A stretch of DNA of 64,000 nt from Chlorops oryzae. Lineage: Eukaryota; Arthropoda; Insecta; Diptera; Chloropidae. The notes under the pieces are model-generated. The model saw only the letters and a program-made list of their open reading frames with translations. It searched no databases and was not told where the DNA came from. This document shows positions 55,584 through 64,000 of the stretch, piece by piece. The position numbers and the translations under genes were made by a program. Each line of letters opens with the position of its first letter. Within the stretch, counting starts at the first letter, position 1. Location: positions 59,145,188 through 59,209,187 of the forward strand of contig CM035806.1 of assembly GCA_020466095.1 (NCBI GenBank). The letters run 5' to 3'.

Positions 55584-57455
55584 ATGGAAAAAGAAATAGA
55601 TTTACTTAAGGATAGATTGAAGGTATTCGAGGGCGATTCAGACACCATTTTACGTGAAGCAAGGGAGTTAGTTCACCAAGCAAATTTAAGCAAGGCAATT
55701 TTAAGCTTAATTAAGGACCAAACCGTACTAGGGCAATTTTCGAAAATTGGCGAAGCAGCCTTTTTGGTCAACAAAGTTAAAGATACAGTAAGTGCATCGG
55801 AACAATCCACGAGCGAAAAAATTGAAGAATTAGAACTGAACATAAAAGCCCTGAAAAACAGTTGCAAATCGTTTAAAAACCAAATAGAAAATCAAAATAG
55901 TTTAATAGAAGAAGCAGAAAAAGAAAATCAGATTTTAAGAGATACTTTAAGTAAAGAAGTCGGTCCTACGGTTGCGGACACCATTCAACACAGCAAGAAA
56001 AAACTTAAAGAAAGTGAAGAAGAAACTGCATTTTTAAAACAGGAATTAAGAAAATTAAAAAACACATTGAAAACAGTCTGTGTCCCGTCTCCGGTTTCAA
56101 CTCCAAATCCTGCACGGAAAACTAGACTGGCAAACCAAAACGTTCAAATTGCCTTTACACCCACTGCACAGACTTCAAACCAATTTGTTTTTCCACCCCC
56201 TCCAAAGACAACAACAACTACTCAACATATTATTCCAACGATCCAAACAAATAACACAACAGTCGATAATATTGAAAATTTGAGCGCTGCTCAGCCAACA
56301 ATAAACATGACCACTAATATGCAAGTAGATGAATTGATCCAAAAGGTAAACAGACTTGTACCATACTTTTCAGAGTAAAACAATCCAGAGTTGAGCTTAG
56401 AAGTAGATAAATTTATCACTGGTATCGAGTTACTTAAAAGCGTTGTGGGCAACTTTAACATAATAGACGTTATAAAATGCATAAAAAACAGATTAAGAGG
56501 CATGGCCTACATGAAAGTAAGCCAGAGATCAATTAGTAACATAGATGAGCTTTGTGATTTGATAAAGAGAGAATTTTTTAAGAGACGAACCCTTGAAACT
56601 ATTAGGTCAGAAATAGCAAGCTCAGAGCAAAATAATGACGAGAGAGCATCAGCATTCGGTGGTAGATTAGAATTTTTATTAAATGAAGCAGAAGTTGTAA
56701 TTAAAAAATCATGGAATGATGTAGAGGCACTGTCGGCGCTTAGCGAATATAGAAAGCTGGCAACCAGCAAATTCATTTTCGGTGTGAGGGATCCTTATAT
56801 GCAAAATAGACTTGAAGGTTCAAAAGATAAATCACTTGAAAACCTAATTAATTTAGCAGAGGAGTCAGAAGACCTCCATGCAGAAAACTATAATTACTGC
56901 AACCAACTTTTATATAAAACACCCCCAGTAGGAACACAAACGATTAAGTGTTCTTTTTGCAATTTGGAAGGGCATACTTGGGATATCTGTGCCCAAAGAA
57001 AAAATACTCCATTTTGCACCAGTTCTGCCCAATATGGTCACCAGTTTAGCGCAAAATGCGATAAAATAATAAGGCTATGACTCCAAATACAGAAATATGT
57101 TCATATTGTGGAAAGAAGGGTCATTCAGAGGGAAAATGTTTTAGTAAAATGAAAACCTTGTTTTGCAAAATTTGTCAGTTGAATGGTCATTCGAGCAACC
57201 CCTTTTGCAGACAAAGGCAGGAAAAAAATAATATGCAGAACACTCAACAACAAAATAACGATTCACTTGGGCGAGTCCAGAATCAACACAGAGGGAGAAA
57301 TTTTAGTAGAATTAGAGCAGAAAATTTTAACGGGGAGGAAATGAAAGAAACCAACCTTCGAATAACGCAAATATTCAATGCTTCAATTGCTCACAGTTTG
57401 GACATATATCCAAATTTTGTAGAGAGCAAAAAACGATAAATAATTGTCAGGGAAA
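55584..57455 (+). pseudogene. gag: A4 Gag
   Basis: ATG at 55584. N-terminal coiled-coil region (L-I-K-D-Q-T-V-L-G-Q-F matches A1), capsid-like part and knuckles C-S-F-C...C, a damaged second knuckle (C-T-S-S), C-S-Y-C...C, C-K-I-C...C and a last C-F-N-C...C near 57380. A stop near 56376, a shift near 57075 and another near 57300 break it. The gag stop follows the slip heptamer immediately. Confidence 0.88.
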
Positions 57456-57488
57456 CTAGTAGCGGCCCGGTCAAGGCCAATAGACCGG
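57450..57488 (+). promoter_or_regulatory. Gag-Pol -1 frameshift signal (A4)
   Basis: GGGAAAC at 57450-57456, ten-base spacer, then CCGGTC (57467-57472) and GACCGG (57483-57488), a perfect 6-bp stem where A1 has a G-U pair. The -1 frame is open into pol for about 160 bases. Confidence 0.85.
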
Positions 57489-57643
57489 AACGCCAAATTA
57501 AATGTCAAAATTTATAGGCCTAATCTAGTCTCCTTAAATAAAAAGAAAGTTAAATTCTTAGATAACAAGGAAAAATATAAATTAGAGGAGCTAGAAATTT
57601 CAAATATACTCTTTTTTAAATGAAAAAAACCTTGAAGAGGAGA
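57457..57643 (+). pseudogene. A4 pol start, truncated
   Basis: The -1 frame from the slip site resembles the beginning of A1 pol (R-P-N-L-V, K-K-V-K-F) and ends at a stop near 57620; protease and RT are missing. Confidence 0.6.
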
Positions 57644-58168
57644 CAAGTGTTGAGTTTTTATTCTTGTGAATCAAGTCCGGTTCGAAGGACCAAAATGTTG
57701 TGGTTTTTGTTCTTGTGAATCAAGTCTGGTTCAAAGGACCAAAATACTATTTACTACTTTAGTTACGTTTTTTAAAGGTTTTCCTCTTGTTTATTCACTC
57801 GCTTTTTTGTTATAACTCCACCGTCGACTTATTAAAGCTAACTCTTGTTAACAATCCCAAAAAAATATCAACTTAAAAATATTCTTAAAATTACTTAAAA
57901 CTAGGTTCGCTGACGCGAACTCTGCTGCAGTCGTACGCCCCCGCTGGCGTCTTTTCGCTTTAGTTTCTGCTGACGTCTTCGTCTTGCGCAACTTTTTTTC
58001 GCTCACTTTGTTTGAATTCTAGTTCTTCAATATTTTGCTGGAATGCATTCTTTGCCTTGCACTCAACTGCCCCAATTTAGACTTTTTAGGCCGTTGGTGC
58101 TTATTGTTGTTTTCTTTCTTTCGCTCAGCAGTGTCCTCACGATATTTGTGACATGATCACAACACAAG
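57644..58168 (-). repeat. Solo LTR with a duplicated 48-base end block
   Basis: 517 bp (57648-58164) with a 4-bp target duplication CAAG on both sides. On the minus strand the last part is two tandem copies of about 48 bases, each containing TTTTGGTCCTT(C/T)GAACC, which looks like a tRNA primer site. Related to 18521-18965. Confidence 0.7.
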
Positions 58169-58180
58169 ACTAAAGTGCCA

Positions 58181-58559
58181 AAATAGAAAAAACTAATTTT
58201 CACCAATATGGCAAGGAGCGTATGAAATAGTTTCAAATGTAAAATTAAAAATAATGGGAAAAGACAGAACATTTCATAAGAATTTGGTAAAATTAAATCG
58301 CAAAATAAATTGTATAAAAACCGAAGAAACTCAGAGGCTATTCGATGAAAAGAAGAAGAAAAAATAAAAACAAAGTAAAGTTAAATTACCTACCGACAGT
58401 GCAGTAATATGTCAAAACGATAGATCAAAGAACAGATATGCGGATTTACCTTGTTTCGAACACACACGAGTCAAGCTGAAAGCAACCGAAAGGGGGAATC
58501 AGATTACATACACGCCAACTTCAGAGACGGACATAATGCAAAAATAATAAGACGGGTGA
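58181..58559 (+). pseudogene. A4 integrase tail and N-terminal PTP fragment
   Basis: The integrase tail (F-S-P-I-W-Q-G-A-Y-E, F-H-K-N-L-V-K-L) leads through a linker with a stop near 58365 to K-N-R-Y-A-D-L-P-C-F-E-H-T-R-V-K-L and, after a 1-nt shift near 58490, D-Y-I-H-A-N-F. The rest is lost in the gap. A fourth diverged copy with PTP following integrase. Confidence 0.85.
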
Positions 58560-58659
58560 NNNNNNNNNNNNNNNNNNNNNNNNNNNNNNNNNNNNNNNNN
58601 NNNNNNNNNNNNNNNNNNNNNNNNNNNNNNNNNNNNNNNNNNNNNNNNNNNNNNNNNNN
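58560..58659. other. Assembly gap (100 N)
   Basis: Exactly 100 N, the usual placeholder for a gap of unknown size. Left is plus-strand family A, right is minus-strand BEL/Pao, so adjacency is unproven. Confidence 0.99.
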
Positions 58660-60560
58660 TGGTGCCACTCGTGACTTGGCGCAAAGCAGATTGACTATGA
58701 TCGTGCCATCTTTAGTGCATGCCCGAATGTAAATTGCAGCGCCGTATGCCTGTTCGGATGAGTCCACAAACGTGTGCAATTGAATATGGTCCGGCTGAAC
58801 TAGGTTGTGGTTGAAAATATGCCGAGGAGTTTTCACGTCGTTCAATGTAATTATGCCTTTTTGAAACTGCCTCCACTCATGCTGCAGGTTTTCTGGTAGC
58901 TCGTCATCCCAAGCTAGTTTTAGTTGCCACAATTGCTGTGTGAAAATTTTTGCCTTTACGAGTACCGGTCCTAACATTCCGAGAGGTTCAAATAATTTTC
59001 CAAGGTCAGAGCGCACAGACCTTTTTGTTTGTGGCCTCGATGTTGTTTGTATGTATGCTCTGCCACAGAGCTGGTCAGTTTTTGGGAGCCATATTACTCC
59101 CAGGGCCTTTTGCGCCAGATTTGCTTCCGAATTGAAATCGAGACTTATCTCTTGATCCTTTGCAGCTACTCCAGCTAAGAGTTGTGGATGATTCGCACAC
59201 CATTTTCTTAAGTTAAATCCGGCTTCTCGAAGTATTGCAGTCAGTTGAGTTTTTGCTTCCAATGCTGTGTTAAGTTTATCAGCTCCACTGAGACAGTCGT
59301 CGACATAGAAATCATCATGTAGTATGGTGGCTCCTAGTGGATATCTCTCCATGTTCTTGTTGGCTAAGTGTTGAAGACATTTGGTTGCCAAGTATGGGGC
59401 CGAAGTTGTGCCATATGTCACTGTAGTCAGCCGGTAATATTTGATTTCTTCCGATGGGTCTTTTCTCCAGATAATTAATTGATGATTTTGGTCACCATCT
59501 TGTACCAGGATCTGCCGATACATCTTCCCGATGTCTGATGTGAACACAAAACGGTGCATGCGGAACCGTAATAATATTGAAAAGAGTTCGCTTTGAACCG
59601 TAGGACCCGCTTGTAACACATCATTAAGTGCCAGTCCAGTTGATGTTTTTGTCGAAGCATCGAAAACAACACGTAATTTCGTTGTGGTGCTTTCGGGCTT
59701 CAGGATGCAATGATGCGGTATAAAGTACCTTGGTGCGGGGACGTTTTAATGTCGACTTCCTTCATGTGTCCAAGTCTTTCGTACTCGGTCATGAACTCAG
59801 TATACATTTCTCTTATGGTTTTGTCCTTACTAAGACGTTTTTTCTAGTGCAAAAAAACGCTTAAGGGCAACTTGATGTGATTCGCCCAAAGCAGATGCAT
59901 TCTCTAACCATGGTAGTTGCACAATGTATTTGCCGTCATGGTTCCGGGCTATAGTTTGGTCAAAATGGTTCTCGCATTCCGTTTCTGCGAGTGTCATTTG
60001 TCCATCTATTTTTCCAGTAACAACCCATCCTAATGCAGTATTTTGTAATATCGGCAAACTGTTGTTAAATTTGATTTGTTCTGGTCGCATTAGCTGATGA
60101 TAGAATTCGGCTCCAATTAATGTATCGATTCTGTCGGTGTGATTAAAGTTTGTATCTGCAAACTTAATGTTCTGAGGGAGTGGCCATTTTGATGTATCAA
60201 TTGTTTGCGTGGGTTGCGGTGACACTATGTTAGGAAGAACCACTGCTTCAATTCTGGTGGAGAACTTGCCATGTGTCGAATTTAGCTGTACATTTACTCG
60301 CTGGTTCGCCTTTCGAGTGGCTCGGCCAATGCCTTCAATGCATAGCGATGATTCAACCGGTTATAACGCTAGTTTTCTTCATAAGTCGCTCTGTTACGAT
60401 ATTTATTTGAGAGCCGGCGTCTAGCAGTGCTCGGAACTCGCAGCTTCGTCCATTGATTCCGGTAATTATGACTCTAGCAGTGGCTAGCAGGACGTATTTA
60501 TGGCTGGGTTTAGCTTGATTTGAAGCCGCTACTGTTGCCATTTCGGTTGTTTCATCCGTG
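58660..60560 (-). pseudogene. pol: BEL/Pao pol: protease and reverse transcriptase
   Basis: Protease-like L-L-D-A-G-S-Q-I-N (about 60420), then L-L-G-A-E-type and I-L-Q-N-T-A-L-G-W-V-V segments (60243-59830), then RT with F-T-S-D-I-G-K-M-Y-R-Q-I, catalytic F-Y-V-D-D-C-L-S-G and the F-D-P-L-G-type motif F-E-P-L-G-M-L-G-P, all typical of BEL/Pao. At least three frame breaks. RNase H begins (F-V-D-S-S-E-Q-A-Y-G-A-A) and is cut by the gap. Confidence 0.9.
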
Positions 60561-60625
60561 CATGTTTTCTTTTCTGACGATGTCGCTGTAGATGCTGTGT
60601 TGGATTGTTTTTCGGAAATTTTTGT

Positions 60626-62084
60626 TCAATCATTTCCCTTAGCTGAATTTTCTAAATGTAAGAGTGTGTTATGTTTTTTGGAACATTTATCGCAAGACCG
60701 AGACTGGCATTCTTTTGCACGATGATCATTTTTGAAACAATTAACACAGAGTTTTTGTGATTGTGTCCACTTCAGCCGCTCTGCAACACTCATTTTGAGG
60801 AATTTTCCACAGTAATAAATTGGATGTCCCTCTCTGGAGCATACTTTACAAAGTGTGACCTTGCTTGCTGCAGCTGAGGTAGAAGGCTTTAGTTTTTGCT
60901 TTCCATTGACGACTTCGAGAGTTTGGAACCGAATTTGCAAGAAGGAGAGCAGCTCTTCGTCGTTGGAATAGCTCGCGGATACCTTTGAGGTTGTTCGAAC
61001 AAGAGATGCCTTGTTTGTCTAATTTTTGAATTAGGATTTGGGAGAGTAATGGATCCCATTGAGAGGTGTCGATACCCATGTTGTTGATGGCCGCCAGACC
61101 TTCTATCACAATGTCGTGGAATTCCTTGATTTCCCTTGCGTCAGCAGTCAGTTTTGCTTGCATCAAAATTTTGTTTATTAATGTTGATATCAAAATTTTT
61201 TTGTTTTAAAATCTGTCCTGCAGGATACCCCTGGCAGTTTCATAATTGTTTTCTGTCAATGATAGGTGCCTTATTAATCTCTCAGCATTCCCCGTCACGT
61301 TCGATTTCAAGTACCACATTTTTTGTACCGCTGGTATTTCTTGGTCATGGACCATTCTCACAAACAGATCTGAAAATGTCTGCCATTTTAAATAGTCCCC
61401 ATCGAACTTGTCTATAGAAATTTTCGGCATTTTGACTTCTGGCTGTCTTCTATTATTCGCTGATGTTTGCATTCGATTTTTTGACAGCATCGCCAACTTT
61501 TGTTGCACCAATTCCTCGATCTGGATATATGTGTCCATATTGTATCCTTCTTTGCTTGGGTCAGAGCATTCTCCCCAAATAAAAAAGTTTGCATCTTCTA
61601 CTTGTTGCCATAGCTTTTTGATTGCGGCTACAGCTTGTTCTGGTGCTTCTTCATTTGTTTTACTGTTCAATAGACGCCTCAGTGACGAAATCATTGCTCC
61701 TTGTTTACGCATGATTGGGCTCAGCCTGCTTATGTGTTTCTCACCTTGGTTCACATTTTGTAGTGGAGTTGCTTGTGGTGTTGGCTTTAGCTTACTCATT
61801 GAGGATTCAATTTCTTCTCTGAATTTAAAAACGAGATCCAGCATTTTCGTATAGAAATCGTCCTTAAAGTACTCTTCGTCGGACGGAATGGGGTTCATCA
61901 GTCTCATTTGGTTGTCATTGGATTCGAAACGAGTCCATGCTTCGTCCATCCGCTTTAGTCGCTCTTCCAAGTAGCCTGGCGTCTGCTTTCTCTCCTTAGA
62001 ATCCTTTTTGTAATTCTTTATGATTCTATGAATATTGTCTGCCAACGTTTTTTGAGATTCTATCAATGTTGAGACTTGCTCCAT
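60626..62084 (-). pseudogene. gag: BEL/Pao gag
   Basis: The first frame (62084-61206) has an N-terminal helical part and the BEL/Pao motif F-D-G-D-Y-L-K-W-Q-T-F. It continues in a second frame (61193-60846) and a third (60940-60626) with zinc knuckles C-K-V-C-S-R-E-G-H, C-V-N-C-F-K-N-D-H and C-D-K-C. Frameshifts near 61200 and 60900 inactivate it. Confidence 0.88.
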
Positions 62085-62363
62085 CGTGCAATGTATCTTC
62101 AGTTTTCTTCTTCTGTTGATTTATGTCCAACGTGTTATTGAAGTTTTTTGTTGAATGATGAATTGATGTTTGATTTTTGCCAATATGTAGCAAAACGTAT
62201 CCTTTATCGGTGTCTGACCGAATATTGATGCGAGCGTTGAAACGGTTTGATTCGCGACGAACTAAACAAAATTCACTATGAAATAACGGTTTTTTATGAT
62301 TCCGCGTTTTGTGATCAATTTGATCCTGGTGGATCTTGGTCCACACTTGTATATGATGTGGGA

Positions 62364-62790
62364 CCGTCGGGGTCACCAATGTTAAAGTTTAGAAAAGGGG
62401 AGCTAAATCAAATTACCGTGCAGCACATAAACTGCAGATATTTTAAAGTTAACTTGTATCAGACAGCACATGAACTGTTGATACTCGAAGTCAATATGAA
62501 CGCTTAAGTGAATTAATCAGGCAAGAGTTTAGAATTGGACTTATTTTTATTGATCGTTTGTACTTCTTTTATAAAATTTTATTGCTTAGTATGCTATTCT
62601 TATGACCAATATTTTGTTTATTTAATTAAATCGAATATTATGCACAAATATATTGGTTACGTATGAGCGAAACGAAATTTGATATCTTTTGAGTTCAACG
62701 TATGACTTTTTGTCTTAAATGCATTAAATGCTTACAAATGGTTTTTATTGTTTTTCATTTTCTTTTTTTATTCTTTCGTACAAAACTAAA
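62364..62790 (-). repeat. BEL/Pao primer site and 5' LTR
   Basis: TGGTGACCCCGACGG (minus strand, 62378-62364) is a primer site of BEL type; the LTR end CTTTAACA adjoins at 62380. The LTR extends right to about 62790, where the Mutator-like copy begins, so its far end is probably cut. The leader 62085-62363 shows no separate gene. Confidence 0.65.
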
Positions 62791-64000
62791 CAGGGTGCGT
62801 CTTAGCCATATGAAGAAAATATTTTTTTTATATACGAACCGTAACTCCCCCTAAAAATGTTCCTTTCGGTATAAAAACATGTTCTGCAAAAAATGTTGAG
62901 AATCGGAAAAAAAGAAGGCGTGGCGCCGCCCCCTAAAAAATTAAAATTTTTTCCATATTTTTGACGAAAATCCAAATTTTGAATTAAAAAGAGGTGCACA
63001 CATTTTAAAGTTTTGCAAACGTTTTCTGTGACATGAAACGAAGAACGGATTTATAAGACTCTAAAATCCTCAGATATTTTAACCCATTACCACCAAGTCA
63101 TCTCGTTTGAGAACACTGATTTTCTGGAAAACCATTACAAACCATTAAATGCAAACATAAATAAAATAAAAAAATCTACGTTTTTGTTTTGATATGTCGA
63201 CGTTAATGGGTTAAAGACACGGAGTTTTTCTTCAATTTTAATTTTAAGGATTTAGTTGACTAAACGCTTTCCTTGATTAAGGTGAATTAATTTAATTTAA
63301 TTTTAATTAAATTAAAATTAAGCTACAAACAATTTACTTGACGACTTCCCGAGACGAAAATCTATTTCACTTAACATATATCGCATTGAAAGTGCGGAAA
63401 AACTTTTATAAAATATAAACATACGAAGTAGTTTATTAAAGAACTTAAGCAACATGCATGTTTACAAGAGTAGACTTCTTGGCATCTGGATAGCGCTTAC
63501 GATATTCTGCTACAATTTGCAATATTAATTGTTTTTCTTCCTCGTTTTGTGACAAGACTTTGTTGTAATCTTCCATCAGCTTTACAGCCCGTTCTGCGGA
63601 ATCATTCACAACATTCAGCCTTTTCACAATATCAAGTCCAGTATTAAATGGAATCAAAAGTCATTTTTTCTTCAAAGACACAGCGGAGACGAATTTCAAA
63701 AATGTGGTGTCGACATGGTAAGTATAGCAGGTCTTTTCCTAATTTTTGCTCTAGAATCACGCAAGCCTTTTGAAGCCGCCCCAGATTTGATGCAGTGGTG
63801 TCGCAACCTAGAGCCGCAACCTTTTCCACTAGATCCCACTCTTCGAGCATGTCAAAAATTGCAGCAGCCTGCTTTTTTCCAGTACCAGCAGATATCGCCG
63901 GAATTCCAAGCAACTGTTCAGTTCCATTGAAAGATATGACCACAGGAAGACGTTCAACGTTCTCTTTACCCGTCAGCGATGCTAACAATTTTCCGTCCCA
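62791..64000 (-). mobile_element. Mutator-like element, second copy, cut by window end
   Basis: Begins CAGGGTGCGTCTTA and is near-identical to 37651-38880. The inverted-repeat region is followed by the same transposase-like gene. The right end and target duplication are outside the window. Confidence 0.88.
63445..64000 (-). pseudogene. Transposase-like gene fragment of the second Mutator-like copy
   Basis: Frames 63988-63644 and 63657-63445 match the gene at 38318-38890, including C-R-H-H-I-F-E-I and A-E-R-A-V-K-L-M. At the junction this copy has one base between two shared blocks where the first copy has two, so both are frameshifted but differently. Cut by the window end. Confidence 0.7.

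Larger units (their letters stand above)
52594..58559 (+). mobile_element. Family A copy A4
   Basis: Primer site and leader, interrupted by the fold-back element 53106-55264, then gag, slip site, start of pol, a solo LTR (57648-58164) with most of pol missing, then integrase tail and the beginning of PTP up to the gap. No LTR precedes the primer site; it abuts the broken env of A3. Confidence 0.85.

Noticed and set aside
1..64000. CRISPR arrays, tRNA or rRNA genes, bacterial operon features
   Set aside because: None seen. The spaced repeats present are transposon-related and the DNA is eukaryotic in character.

Overview
This window looks like heterochromatin-like, transposon-saturated DNA of an insect, most likely a higher fly (Diptera). 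I base that on AT-rich sequence, CAA-rich LTRs, mdg1/412-type and env-bearing Ty3/gypsy elements, BEL/Pao, LINE, hAT, Mutator-like and Harbinger-like pieces. I see no convincing single-copy host gene. Almost every long reading frame belongs to a mobile element, and most are broken.

The outstanding content is a family of env-bearing Ty3/gypsy (retrovirus-like) elements, here called family A. It is present as four pieces carrying PTP sequence plus smaller remnants. Copy A1 lies on the minus strand from 18021 to before base 1, split by a younger element. Copy A2 is minus, 20202-23635. Copy A3 is plus, 46829-52584. Copy A4 is plus, 52594-58559, ending at an assembly gap. The deduced layout is LTR, tRNA-type primer site, a tiny env leader exon (ATG next to a splice donor), gag with five zinc knuckles, a canonical -1 slip site (GGGAAAC plus stem-loop), and pol (protease, RT, RNase H, integrase). 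Next comes a classical protein tyrosine phosphatase (PTP) in the same frame as integrase, then an ORF on the opposite strand, then an F-type env with furin site, fusion-peptide-like segment and membrane anchor. The PTP and the antisense ORF are not part of any Ty3/gypsy layout I know.

Layout by region. 1-5066 and 12454-18021: A1, interrupted by element B (5067-12453), an mdg1/412-like element whose 420-bp LTRs differ at one visible site. 18022-20200: LTR fragments, a SUMO-protease-like fragment and a hAT remnant. 20202-23635: A2. 24028-31588: element D, a decayed relative of B with unequal LTRs, inserted into a family-A LTR. 31745-33597: 3' end and LTR of element C. 33598-41029: decayed B/D-like gag-pol pieces (E) invaded by a Harbinger-like MITE, a hAT element with an open 224-aa frame, and a Mutator-like element. 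41030-47293: a 3.07-kb tandem duplication of integrase scrap, LINE and partial LTR. 46829-52584: A3. 52594-58559: A4, carrying a 2.16-kb fold-back element and a solo LTR. 58560-58659: 100 Ns. 58660-62790: a broken BEL/Pao element. 62791-64000: a second Mutator-like copy.

Working model (inference): in family A, Gag and Gag-Pol come from the unspliced RNA by -1 frameshifting. PTP is made as the C-terminal part of Pol. Env comes from a spliced RNA whose first exon supplies only the start codon region. A separate antisense promoter and poly(A) signal may express the antisense protein. All copies seen here are defective.
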